Source: CAWFGS01 sp963815535 (GTDB taxonomy: Bacteria; Pseudomonadota; Alphaproteobacteria; Sphingomonadales; Sphingomonadaceae). From it: 64,000 bases of DNA. The stretch's first letter is position 1, and each line of letters starts with the position of its first letter. The stretch is from the NCBI GenBank assembly GCA_963815535.1, contig CAWFGS010000003.1:186001-250000 (forward strand), given 5' to 3'. The notes below the pieces were generated by a model. That model saw only the letters and a list, made by a program, of their open reading frames with translations. It was not told the origin of the DNA and ran no database searches. The translations under genes and the position numbers were made by a program. Shown piece by piece: positions 43,759 through 52,632 of the stretch.

Positions 43759-45402
43759 TTACGGGGCGGAGGAGCCGCTTTTGTTCAAGCGATCGATCTC
43801 ACGCTTCGGTGCAGCGTTTTCGACCGGGTCCGGCGCCATTTGCGCCAGAGCGGCACCGGCGGGCACGGTTTTCAATTTCGCTAGCGCCGCGCGGAACCGT
43901 GCCAGTTCGCCGCCCGACAATTCCGCACGCGTGACATATTGCACCGATGCCGGATTGATCGATGCGCCGCCACGATACATTTCGTAATGCAGATGCGGCC
44001 CGGTGCTCAGACCTGTGGAACCGACATAACCGATGATCTGACCGCGCCGCACGCTGTCGCCGCCACGCACGGCAATCCGGCTCATATGGCAATACCGCGT
44101 GGCAAGATTGCCCGCATGGGCCAGCCGCACCGCATTGCCGCAGCCGCCCATCCGCCCCGCTGCGGTGACCCGGCCATCTGTGGGCGCGACGATCGGGGTG
44201 CCGTGGCGGGCCTTGAAATCCATTCCCGAATGCATCCGGCGATACCCCAGGATGGGATGGCGGCGCATGCCGTAATTGGAACTGACCGGGCCGGGTACGG
44301 GCGCGAGCATCCCGGTTCGCTGTTCGCCGACGCCCGACGCTTCGAAGAACTTGCCGTCTTTGCCCCAGCGCATCAATTGCGTGCGCGGTTTTCCGGCTCG
44401 CTCCACGCCGGCATACAGCAATTCGCCCGCTTGCCGTTCGCCGGTTGCGGCGCGGCGATGGCTGACGATGATGTCGAACACGTCGCCTGCGGCAACCGCG
44501 CGGTCCAGATCGACGTGATCGCCCAGAGTGGCGAGGTATCGCTGCACCGCACCCGGCGGCGCGCCCGCGGCCCGCGCGGAACGATACAGGCTCGGCCCGA
44601 CCGTGCCGCTTATCCGCAGCGGCGTTTCATCGACGCGGATGGGGCGACGGACGAGCGACAGATTGCCGCCATCGCGCGTGACGGACAGCTGCAGATCGAA
44701 GCGCGCGCGGAACGACAATGCCTGCAGCGGGCGAACCGCATCCGCCGACGGTCTGCGGCCCAAAGTGATATCGATCTGTGTTCCGGCGGGGATATCGGAT
44801 TGCACAACCGCGCCGCCGATCAGCTGCTGCACCCGGTTGGCGTCCGCCGAACCCACGCCGGCCCGTTGCAGCATTCGCGCGAAGCCATCTCCGCTGGACA
44901 ATGTCGCGACCAGGGACAGCTCGGGGCGTTCGGGCGCGCTTTTCAATCGTATCGCTTGCCGCGTCGGGCCCATGCGCCGCCCGCTGTCTGCGCCCAGACC
45001 CAACGGCAGGATCATCTGGCTGCGATATTCGTCACGCAATGCGTCGTCCAGATGGACGTTCGGGGCGGCTTTCAAGGGCGCGAAACCGGGCCAGAACGCG
45101 AACGCCGTCAGCGTTAGCGCGATCAGCGTGGCCATGCCGCGCATCCACCGCGCGCTGCCGATATCCTGCGCCAGATCGGGGGCGAGATCCAACCCGTCCA
45201 CCCAGTTCGCTATGACCGCGCATCGTTCCTGCCAGCGATCGACCATCGACCGGCCGCGCTTTATGGCAACCGGATCGTCGCCCGCATCGCCCGCATCTAC
45301 GGTCGCTGCGCTTTCTTCGTAAGTGGAGGCAGGTTCGTGTTCGAAATACAAAGCGCGCCTCCGTTTCTGTCGTGGCCCATGCCAACAAGTCCCGGTTTGC
45401 AT
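43759..45402 (-). CDS. M23 family peptidoglycan DD-metallopeptidase
   Basis: A membrane-anchored endopeptidase of up to 547 residues. A cytoplasmic segment of about 90 residues precedes one membrane helix (MATLIALTLTAFAFWPGF). A periplasmic domain follows (residues 160-330, including an OapA/LysM-like GVGSADANRVQQLIGG region) and then the LytM domain, with YRRMHSGMDFKARHGTPIVAPTDG and TGPHLHYEMYRGGASINPASV giving the zinc ligands. The N-terminus is uncertain: the ATG at 45402 lies close to the divergent helicase, and a TTG at 45351 (YFEHEPAS) is possible. Confidence 0.87.
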   Translation of the reverse strand: MQTGTCWHGPRQKRRRALYFEHEPASTYEESAATVDAGDAGDDPVAIKRGRSMVDRWQERCAVIANWVDGLDLAPDLAQDIGSARWMRGMATLIALTLTAFAFWPGFAPLKAAPNVHLDDALRDEYRSQMILPLGLGADSGRRMGPTRQAIRLKSAPERPELSLVATLSSGDGFARMLQRAGVGSADANRVQQLIGGAVVQSDIPAGTQIDITLGRRPSADAVRPLQALSFRARFDLQLSVTRDGGNLSLVRRPIRVDETPLRISGTVGPSLYRSARAAGAPPGAVQRYLATLGDHVDLDRAVAAGDVFDIIVSHRRAATGERQAGELLYAGVERAGKPRTQLMRWGKDGKFFEASGVGEQRTGMLAPVPGPVSSNYGMRRHPILGYRRMHSGMDFKARHGTPIVAPTDGRVTAAGRMGGCGNAVRLAHAGNLATRYCHMSRIAVRGGDSVRRGQIIGYVGSTGLSTGPHLHYEMYRGGASINPASVQYVTRAELSGGELARFRAALAKLKTVPAGAALAQMAPDPVENAAPKREIDRLNKSGSSAP

Positions 45403-45553
45403 GGCAAAACTGGCTTAACATCGCTTTAAGAACGTGCACGCGCCGACGCCACTGCGGCGAACGACCGGTGAGCTGCGACAAACGGCCTCCATTGCGGCAA
45501 ATGTTTCTGCGCTCCCCCTTGAGCGTACCTGCCCTGCGTGCCACATTCGCATA

Positions 45554-48073
45554 GTGAGCGACCGCGCCATCAAAGCCGTTCTGGGGCCGACCAACACCGG
45601 CAAGACGCACCTGGCGATAGAGCGGATGTGCGCGCATTCCAGCGGCACTATGGGCTTCCCTTTGCGCCTGCTGGCGCGTGAAGTTTACGACCGGGTGGTC
45701 GCGATCAAGGGCCCCAGGCAGGTCGCCCTGATTACGGGTGAAGAACGGATCGAACCCGCCGATGCCCGCTATTTCTGTTGCACGGCAGAAGCGATGGCGC
45801 GCGACGGGGGCGGTACGGCTTTCGTCGCGCTGGACGAGGCGCAGATCGGGTCGAACCACGAGCGTGGACATATCTTTACCGACCGGCTGCTCAACGCGCG
45901 GGGACGGGACGAAACTATGCTGCTGGGCGCGGCGACGCTGGAACCGCTGGTGCGTGCGCTGATACCCGAAGCGGAAATTACCGACCGCCCCCGTTTTTCG
46001 ACGCTAAAACATATCGGTCCGCGCAAACTGTCGCGCTTGCCGCCGCGCAGCGCCATCGTCGCATTCAGTGCGGAACAGGTTTACGTCGTGGCCGAAATGC
46101 TGCGGCGGTTTCGCGGTGGATGCGCGGTTGTGATGGGCGCGTTAAGCCCGGAAACCCGCAACAAGCAGGTCGCGATGTTCCAGGCGGGGGAGGTGGATTA
46201 CATCGTCGCCACCGATGCGATTGGCATGGGCCTGAACCTGGATATCAACCACGTCGCCTTCGCCAGCCTGTCGAAATTCGACGGCATTCGCAAGCGCCGC
46301 CTGATGCCGTCCGAAATGGCGCAGATCGCCGGGCGTGCGGGGCGGCATCAGCGCGACGGCACGTTCGGCGTGCTCGCCGGTATGGGCCAGGGGGCGCGGG
46401 GGTCGAACGCCCCGCCGCCCGAATTTACCGAAGAGGAAGTCTACGCGATAGAGGAGCATCGCTTCGCCCCGCTGACGCATCTGTACTGGCGCGATGCCCA
46501 GCCGCGTTTCGACACGATCGGCACGCTAATCGCCGATCTGGAACGCCCCCCGCACGAACCCGAACTGCGCCTCGCCCCCGAAGCCATCGATCTGGCCGTA
46601 CTGAAAAAACTTGCCGACGAACCGCTGGCGGACGGTGTGCGCGGTGCACGGCAAGTGCAGCGATTTTGGGATGCCTGTTCCCTGCCCGATTTCCGGCAAA
46701 GCGGCGCGGACAATCACGCGCGGTTCGTCGCGCGTCTGTGGCAGGATTTGCGCGGCGGCTATCTCGGCGCGGATTACCTCGCCGCGCGCATATCGGAACT
46801 GGACAATATGCAAGGCGACATCGCCACGCTGCAGGGGCGGATTGCCGCCATCCGCAGCTGGGCGTATATTTGCCAACGGCCCGATTGGGTGATGGCACGC
46901 GACGAAATGGCGTCGCGCGCCCATGCGGTGGAGGCGCGGCTGTCCGATGCGCTTCATGCCCGTCTCACCGAACGGTTCGTCAATCGGCGCACGGCGATCC
47001 TGATGAAAAGCACCGGGATCGACACTGCGATGCTGCCGGTCACGCTGGACGATGACGGGACGATGCTGGTCGAAGACGAACCGATCGGTCGTATCGATGG
47101 GTTCCGGTTCAGCGTCGATCCTGCCGCCGCGCATAGCGACCGCAAGATGCTGCTGGCGGCAGGGGAGCGCGCCTTGCCGCGTATCCTGACGGAGCGGGTG
47201 CACCGCCTGATCGCGGAGGATCTGAACGGGGTATCGCTGGAACGGGGGCTGGTAGTTTGGGACGGGCAGACCGTCGCACGGCTGGAAAAACCGGCGAATG
47301 CGGTATTGCCCGGCATCGTTCTTGCGCGCGAACTGTCCGCCATTCCCGAACCCGCTCGCGATCTGCTGACTGCGCGCCTGACACAATGGCTCGACACGCG
47401 GTTGTCGTCTTTGAAACCGCTTGAAAGACTGGCCGATGCCGCACGCAGTCCCGACACCGGGTCGCAAGGACGGGCGTTGCTGTTGGCTCTGATCGACGGG
47501 CATGGCGTAATCGCGCGGTCGCGCGCCGGTATCGAACATCTGCCCGCCGAACTGCGCCCATTCCTGCGCCGCCTTGGCGTCGTGTTCGGGGCGCTGGATA
47601 TATTCGTCCCCGCGCTGATCAAACCCGCCCCCCGCACCATGTTGAGTGAATTGCGAATGGATCGCCGCCCGTTGCAGCCGGGCATGGTTCCGACGATCGC
47701 AGGCAGAAGCGGCCAACCCCCCGCAGGCTATCGACGTGCGGGCGACCAATTCATCCGTGTGGATATGGCGGAACGGCTGACGTCGGCGGCGTTTCGGGCG
47801 CGCAGCGATGCGGGCAAGCGGCGGTTCGTGTTGGACGCCGCCTTGCCGATTTCGATCGGATTGACACAGCAAAACTGGCGACGCTTGCTGGGGGATGCAG
47901 GCTTTCGCTGCGAAATCGCGCCGTCATTGCGGCCGAAGCAATACGGCCCGCCCCGCCCCGACAGCTGGCAGTGGCGTCCCGCCCGTACGAAGCCATCGGG
48001 CCGGTCGCGCCCTGCCCCGCCCCGCCCGAACGGCGCATTCGCCGGCCTTGCCGAACTGGTCGGCCGGGAATAG
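45554..48073 (+). CDS. SUV3-like RNA/DNA helicase
   Basis: An 839-residue DExH helicase resembling mitochondrial SUV3. It has Walker A VLGPTNTGKTHLAIERM, the FVALDEAQIGSNHERGHIFTDRLL box, the motif V/VI region ATDAIGMGLNLDINHVAFASLSKFDG and QIAGRAGRHQRDGTFG. The C-terminal half carries a SUV3_C-like region and ends in a basic Pro/Arg/Lys tail. The start chosen is GTG 45554 (SDRAIKAVLGPTNTG); upstream codons do not look conserved. The next gene encodes an S4 RNA-binding protein, the usual neighbour in alphaproteobacteria, which suggests RNA work. Confidence 0.86.
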   Translation: MSDRAIKAVLGPTNTGKTHLAIERMCAHSSGTMGFPLRLLAREVYDRVVAIKGPRQVALITGEERIEPADARYFCCTAEAMARDGGGTAFVALDEAQIGSNHERGHIFTDRLLNARGRDETMLLGAATLEPLVRALIPEAEITDRPRFSTLKHIGPRKLSRLPPRSAIVAFSAEQVYVVAEMLRRFRGGCAVVMGALSPETRNKQVAMFQAGEVDYIVATDAIGMGLNLDINHVAFASLSKFDGIRKRRLMPSEMAQIAGRAGRHQRDGTFGVLAGMGQGARGSNAPPPEFTEEEVYAIEEHRFAPLTHLYWRDAQPRFDTIGTLIADLERPPHEPELRLAPEAIDLAVLKKLADEPLADGVRGARQVQRFWDACSLPDFRQSGADNHARFVARLWQDLRGGYLGADYLAARISELDNMQGDIATLQGRIAAIRSWAYICQRPDWVMARDEMASRAHAVEARLSDALHARLTERFVNRRTAILMKSTGIDTAMLPVTLDDDGTMLVEDEPIGRIDGFRFSVDPAAAHSDRKMLLAAGERALPRILTERVHRLIAEDLNGVSLERGLVVWDGQTVARLEKPANAVLPGIVLARELSAIPEPARDLLTARLTQWLDTRLSSLKPLERLADAARSPDTGSQGRALLLALIDGHGVIARSRAGIEHLPAELRPFLRRLGVVFGALDIFVPALIKPAPRTMLSELRMDRRPLQPGMVPTIAGRSGQPPAGYRRAGDQFIRVDMAERLTSAAFRARSDAGKRRFVLDAALPISIGLTQQNWRRLLGDAGFRCEIAPSLRPKQYGPPRPDSWQWRPARTKPSGRSRPAPPRPNGAFAGLAELVGRE

Positions 48074-48079
48074 GCGCGC

Positions 48080-48388
48080 GTGCGGATCGACCGTTTGCTA
48101 TGTTACCTCCGCTTCGCCAGATCGCGTTCGCTGGCAGCGGATATCGTGTGCGGCGGCACGGTGCGCTGCAACGGCAACCGTGTGCTGCGGCCCAGCTTGC
48201 CGATCGCCGCCGGTGACGTCCTGACGTTCCCCATCGGCAACACGGTCCGCGTGATCGAGGTGACGGCGCTGCCGGAACGCCGCAGCAGCGCGATGGTGGC
48301 GCAAACCCTCTATCGCGACCTCGCATCCGGCGGCCCTGGCCCCGATGCAGGCCCCGATGCGGGCGAACCCAACAAAAGCGGAACTTGA
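48080..48388 (+). CDS. RNA-binding S4 domain protein (Hsp15-like)
   Basis: A 102-residue protein whose N-terminal 65 residues form an S4 domain (MRIDRLLCYLRFARSRSLAADIVCGGTVRCNGNRV, with GDVLTFPIGNTVRVIEV). In Hsp15 this fold rescues stalled 50S subunits. The start is GTG at 48080, six bases after the helicase stop. The tail is a short Gly/Pro/Asp repeat (GPGPDAGPDAGE), probably disordered. Confidence 0.85.
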   Translation: MRIDRLLCYLRFARSRSLAADIVCGGTVRCNGNRVLRPSLPIAAGDVLTFPIGNTVRVIEVTALPERRSSAMVAQTLYRDLASGGPGPDAGPDAGEPNKSGT

Positions 48389-48450
48389 TTTTAACACCGC
48401 GCCAGCCATAGCGGCAGCAACCATCTTTCAAACCAAAGGGAATCCGCCCC

Positions 48451-48789
48451 ATGACCTATGTCGTCACCGACGCATGCATCAAATGCAAATACACCGATTG
48501 CGTCGAAGTGTGCCCCGTCGATTGTTTTTACGAGGGGGAAACCATGCTGGTCATCAATCCCAGCGAATGCATCGATTGCGGCGTGTGCGAACCCGAATGC
48601 CCGGCGGAAGCGATCCTGCCCGACACCGAGGACAATCTGGAAAAGTGGCTGGAACTGAACACCAAATACTCTGCCGAATGGCCCAACATCACCAGCCAGA
48701 AAGACGCCCCCGCCGACGCGGACGAGCACAAGGGTGTCGAAGGGAAGTTCGAGAAATTCTTCACTCCCGATCCCGGCGAAGGCGACTGA
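48451..48789 (+). CDS. fdxA: 7Fe ferredoxin FdxA
   Basis: A 112-residue low-potential ferredoxin with one [3Fe-4S] and one [4Fe-4S] cluster. Cysteine motifs are TDACIKCKYTDCVEVCPVDCFYEG and NPSECIDCGVCEPECPAEAI. The C-terminal extension (ITSQKDAPADADEHKGVEGKFEKFF) is standard for FdxA. It lies between the S4 protein and carD, a conserved order in the group. Confidence 0.94.
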   Translation: MTYVVTDACIKCKYTDCVEVCPVDCFYEGETMLVINPSECIDCGVCEPECPAEAILPDTEDNLEKWLELNTKYSAEWPNITSQKDAPADADEHKGVEGKFEKFFTPDPGEGD

Positions 48790-48851
48790 CGGCGCCCGGA
48801 CGCCCTTGAGTGGCGTTCGGACGATATTCGTGGTATAGGTATGATCCTGGT

Positions 48852-48876
48852 CGCCGGATTGATTCCGGCGTTCTGT
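48852..48876 (+). terminator. weak hairpin terminator candidate after fdxA
   Basis: A 7-base perfect stem CGCCGGA / TCCGGCG with a five-base loop (48852-48870) is followed by TTCTGT. The T run is poor, so termination may be partial, allowing read-through to carD. Confidence 0.4.
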
Positions 48877-48958
48877 CGTATTGAAATAGGCTGATACCCC
48901 GATCACGCACCGGCTGAGCCGGTGGCGCTGACGAACAGCCCTTATGAAGGATATGTTG

Positions 48959-49492
48959 ATGGCGGCCAAAGGTCTTGCGTTCGATGTCGGCGATTATGTC
49001 GTCTATCCCAAACACGGCGTTGGCCGCGTTACCGAAATCCAGAACGAGGAAATCGCCGGAATGGCGTTGGAGTTGTATGTTCTGCGGTTCGAAAAAGAAC
49101 GGATGACCCTGCGCGTTCCCACCAACAAGGTGGAAGCCATCGGGATGCGGAAACTGTCCAGCGACAAGACGCTGAAAGAGGCGATGGAAACGCTGACCGG
49201 CAAACCCAAGGTGAAGCGCACCATGTGGTCGCGCCGGGCGCAGGAATACGAAGCGAAGATCAACTCCGGCGATCTGGTTTCCATTGCGGAAGTGACGCGC
49301 GACCTCTTCCGCCCCGAAGATCAACCGGAGCAATCCTATTCCGAACGCCAGATTTTCGAAGCGGCGTCGAGCCGGCTGGCTCGCGAATTGGCGGCAATGG
49401 AAAAGACCGATGAGCCGACGGCGCTGGAAAAGATCCTCGATATCCTGCGCGAACATGCGCCGCAATATTACGAAAACAAAGACGAGAGCTGA
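48959..49492 (+). CDS. carD: CarD-family transcriptional regulator
   Basis: A 177-residue CarD/CdnL protein that binds the RNA polymerase beta subunit and stabilises open promoter complexes, especially at rRNA promoters. The N-terminal Tudor-like domain reads FDVGDYVVYPKHGVGRVTEIQNEEIAGM; the C-terminal helical DNA-binding part includes RTMWSRRAQEYEAKINSGDLVSIAEVTRDLFRPEDQPEQSYSER. ATG 48959 follows AAGGA at seven bases; ATG 48944 lacks a ribosome site. A perfect inverted repeat CACCGGC/GCCGGTG (48908-48924) lies in the leader. Confidence 0.92.
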   Translation: MAAKGLAFDVGDYVVYPKHGVGRVTEIQNEEIAGMALELYVLRFEKERMTLRVPTNKVEAIGMRKLSSDKTLKEAMETLTGKPKVKRTMWSRRAQEYEAKINSGDLVSIAEVTRDLFRPEDQPEQSYSERQIFEAASSRLARELAAMEKTDEPTALEKILDILREHAPQYYENKDES

Positions 49493-49501
49493 TGCAGTGA
49501 A

Positions 49502-49517
49502 TGTTCCACGTGGAACA
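49502..49517. other. parS site downstream of carD
   Basis: TGTTCCACGTGGAACA is a perfect 16-base palindrome matching the parS consensus TGTTNCACGTGNAACA. It lies ten bases after the carD stop, before the small lipoprotein gene. Confidence 0.85.
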
Positions 49518-49552
49518 TTAGGGCACATTGCAATTGCCACGGGCTTGGCAGT

Positions 49553-49843
49553 ATGGCGCTGTCCGGTTGCGTGGCCAAAACCGTTTACAATGTTGCGACT
49601 TTACCGGTGAAGGTCGTCGGCAAAGGCGTCGACCTGGTCACGACGAGCCAGTCCGAGGCGGACGAGAAACGCGGACGCGAACTGCGTAAACGTGACGAAC
49701 GCCTTGGTGCTTTGGAACGGGACTATGACCGGCTGGATCGAAAATGCGCGGACGGCAGTGCGAACGCATGTCGCAAGCGCGACGAGGTCGCACGAGAAAT
49801 CTCCGAACTGCTGCCGCCCGCTCCGCCGCGCCGTCGCGATTGA
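49553..49843 (+). CDS. small lipoprotein-like protein, N-terminus probably displaced by a missing base
   Basis: The frame from ATG 49553 encodes 96 residues starting MALSGCVAKTVYNVATLPVKVVGKGVDLVTTSQSEADEKRGREL, followed by a charged coiled coil and a Pro/Arg end. LSGC is a lipobox, but at residues 3-6 there is no signal peptide. One base missing just before 49553 would join it to an upstream frame from GTG 49497 (hydrophobic IAIATGLAV), making a normal lipoprotein signal. In that reading the parS site is inside the signal-peptide codons. Function unknown. Confidence 0.6.
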   Translation: MALSGCVAKTVYNVATLPVKVVGKGVDLVTTSQSEADEKRGRELRKRDERLGALERDYDRLDRKCADGSANACRKRDEVAREISELLPPAPPRRRD

Positions 49844-49846
49844 TTA

Positions 49847-50804
49847 TCAAGCCGCCGCGCGCTGCAAACGGTCGTTGATGGCGATGCCTATTCCGGTTTG
49901 TGGAATGGGGGCGATGGCAATCCTGAGTTGGGGAGCGGCCGCTGCGTCGTGAAGCGCCGCGTATAAAGCGGCTGCCGCCTCTTGCAGATCACCCGTTGCC
50001 GACAGGTTGATATGTCCCGCCACGGCACCGAATCCGACATGAAACTCGTCATCCCGCGCTGTCGCAGCGTTTAATCTTACCGGTTTCCCCGGCGAATAAT
50101 GGCGTGGCATCTGGCCAGGTGCTTCGATCGAGTGCGGTTCATCGTCGGACGTTTCCGGTTTCGTAGCGCCGATCAGTGCATGCGGATCGATCGGACCTGG
50201 GCGAAGGATTACCAGCGCACCGTCATCCCGAACGGCCACGATGGTCGATTCCAGCCCGGTTTCGCACGGCCCGCCATCCAGCACCAGGTCGATACGGTCG
50301 CCCAAGGACGCCGACACATGCTCCGCCGTCGTAGGGCTGACGCCTTCGCTGATATTGGCGGATGGGGCAGCCAGCGGTGCGCCGACTTTCGCGATCAAAC
50401 GAGCCAGAACCGGATGGGCCGATATTCGCAGCGCGATCGTCGGCAACCCCGCCGTTACTGCCGCCGCGACGTCTCCACCGTCCGCATCGGTGCGTCGCGG
50501 CAGAACCAAAGTCAATGCTCCCGGCCAACCGGCCTGCGCCAATCGCTCGGCCAATGGCGAAAATACCCCCAAACGCCGCGCCTGCGCCATATCGGCGACA
50601 TGTACGATCAACGGATTGAAGCCCGGCCGCCCCTTCGCCGCGTAAATTTTCGCCACTGCCGCCGCATCGTCCGCACGTGCCGCCAGGCCGTAAACCGTTT
50701 CCGTCGGAACCGCGACGATTCCCCCGGTCGCGTAAAATTGCGGCGGCGCGGGATATTCCCGCCTCATCCGCGCGTTGCAGTGCCGTAGCGTTCTTGCGAG
50801 CCAT
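49847..50804 (-). CDS. tsaC: threonylcarbamoyl-AMP synthase (TsaC/Sua5), frame broken once
   Basis: Makes threonylcarbamoyl-AMP for the t6A37 modification of ANN-decoding tRNAs. The YrdC domain has GGIVAVPTETVYGLAARADD, AKGRPGFNPLIVHV, WPGALTLVLPR and PSANISEGVSPTTAEHV. A C-terminal Sua5 domain follows (APGQMPRHYSPGKPVRL). The N-terminus (MARKNATALQRADEAGISRAAAILRDRG) is in another frame because the C run 50721-50725 lacks one base. Joined length is about 319 residues, normal for Sua5. The start is the ATG at 50804. Confidence 0.87.
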
Positions 50805-50868
50805 CCCGGCGCACTATAGAACCAAACCGTCCGCATCCCAAGGGCGGACACTTGCCAAGGAACCATCC

Positions 50869-52611
50869 ATGACCATCTTCACCGCCCCCGTCAAAGACCA
50901 GCTGCTGGCCATCCGGGTCAATGCGGGCATTGCGGAACTGGCGCAGCACGAACGCTTCGCTGCGGCGGAACCCGACATGGTCGATGCCATCGTCGGCGGT
51001 GTGGGCGCGTTTGCCGAAGGGGAATTCGCGCCGCTGAACCGCATCGGCGATACGGAAGGGGCGAAGTTGGAAAACGGCGTCGTCCGCCTGCCCGACGGGT
51101 TCGACAAGGCGTATGACGAATATGTCGCGCAAGGGTGGAATTCCATCGCCAGCCCTGCGGAATATGGCGGCCAGGGCCTGCCCTTCACCTTGGCGTGCAA
51201 CGTGCTGGAAAATCTGGGTGCGGCGAATATGGCGTTCACCCTGCTGCCGATGTTGAGCGTCGGCGCGATCGAGGCGCTGGAGCATCACGGCAGTCCGGGG
51301 CAGCAGGCGAAATATCTGCCCGATCTGGTCAGCGGCGCATGGTCCGGCACGATGAATTTGACCGAACCGCAGGCGGGCAGCGATGTCGGCGCCTTGCGCG
51401 CGACCGCCACGCCGATCGAGGATGGCGAACATGCAGGCAAATATCTGATTCAGGGTCAGAAGATCTACATCACCTATGGCGAGCATGAACTGGCCAAGAA
51501 TATCATTCATCTGGTACTGGCCCGCCTGCCCGATGCGCCCGCCGGCAGCCGGGGAATATCGCTGTTCGTGGTGCCGAAATATCATGTGAAGGACGATGGC
51601 ACGCTGGGCGGGCGCAACGATGTGCGCTGCGTGTCGCTGGAACACAAGCTGGGCATCAACGCCTCCCCCACATGCGTCATGAGCTATGGCGACAACAACG
51701 AATGCGTCGGCGAGCTGGTTGGCGCGGAAAATCGCGGGTTGATGGCGATGTTCACCATGATGAACAATGCGCGCATCAATGTCGGCGGTCAGGGTGTGCA
51801 GATCGCCGAACGTGCGCTGCAACAGGCGCAGTATTACGCGAACGACCGGGTGCAGTCCGCGCGCGCGGGCGGGGCATCGCGCGATGCGGTGGCGATTATC
51901 GACCATCCGGACGTGCGGCGCATGATCCTGCGCATGAAATCCCTGACGGAAGCCATGCGCGCGCTGCTGTATTACACCGCCGGGCAAGTCGATCGCGGCA
52001 CGGTGGGCGACGCTGCCGCCAAAATGCGCGCCGAAGTGCTGGTTCCGCTGATCAAGGCATGGGGCACGGACACCGGCATCGACGTCGCCAGCATGGGCAT
52101 TCAGGTTCACGGCGGCATGGGTTTCGTCGAGGAAACCGGCGCGGCGCAGCATTATCGCGACGCGCGCATCGCCCCGATTTACGAAGGGACGAATGGCATT
52201 CAGGCCGCCGATCTGGTCACGCGTAAGCTGGGCCTGGAAGGCGGCGAAGTGGTCATTTCCCTGTTCGAAGATCTGGCGCGCGATGTGGCGGACGAACCGG
52301 CTCTGTTCGCGCTGGCCGGTGACTGCGCCGCGATCGCGCGCTGGATGCGGGACGAGGCAAGCCTGGACGATCGGCTGGCAGGCAGCGTGCCGTTCACCAC
52401 CATGTGCGCGGTTGCAGTGGCCGGGTGGCAGATGATGCGCCAGTTGCGCGCCGTGGAGGCCGGTGAAAGTGCAGGTCTGGCTCAAGCCAAGCGTGTGACC
52501 GTGCGGTTCTTCCTCGACCGGATCGTGCCCGAAGCGGCCGGGCTGAAATCGTCGGCGACCGCAGGCAGCGCATTGCTTTACGAACTGGACGCGCAGCAGC
52601 TGATCGGCTGA
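50869..52611 (+). CDS. acyl-CoA dehydrogenase (DmdC-like, long form)
   Basis: A 580-residue FAD-dependent acyl-CoA dehydrogenase of the long type with an extra C-terminal domain, like 3-methylmercaptopropionyl-CoA dehydrogenase. It shows MNLTEPQAGSDVGALRATATP (FAD/substrate site), KIYITYGEHELAKNIIHLVLAR, IQVHGGMGFVEETGAAQHYRDARIAPIYEGTNGIQA with the catalytic Glu in YEGTNG. The N-terminal 35-residue segment (FTAPVKDQLLAIRVNAG) is typical. AAGGA lies six bases before the ATG. The substrate is not certain; beta-oxidation of fatty acids is equally possible. Confidence 0.9.
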   Translation: MTIFTAPVKDQLLAIRVNAGIAELAQHERFAAAEPDMVDAIVGGVGAFAEGEFAPLNRIGDTEGAKLENGVVRLPDGFDKAYDEYVAQGWNSIASPAEYGGQGLPFTLACNVLENLGAANMAFTLLPMLSVGAIEALEHHGSPGQQAKYLPDLVSGAWSGTMNLTEPQAGSDVGALRATATPIEDGEHAGKYLIQGQKIYITYGEHELAKNIIHLVLARLPDAPAGSRGISLFVVPKYHVKDDGTLGGRNDVRCVSLEHKLGINASPTCVMSYGDNNECVGELVGAENRGLMAMFTMMNNARINVGGQGVQIAERALQQAQYYANDRVQSARAGGASRDAVAIIDHPDVRRMILRMKSLTEAMRALLYYTAGQVDRGTVGDAAAKMRAEVLVPLIKAWGTDTGIDVASMGIQVHGGMGFVEETGAAQHYRDARIAPIYEGTNGIQAADLVTRKLGLEGGEVVISLFEDLARDVADEPALFALAGDCAAIARWMRDEASLDDRLAGSVPFTTMCAVAVAGWQMMRQLRAVEAGESAGLAQAKRVTVRFFLDRIVPEAAGLKSSATAGSALLYELDAQQLIG

Positions 52612-52632
52612 AGCGCGGGCGTCTCCCGCAGG

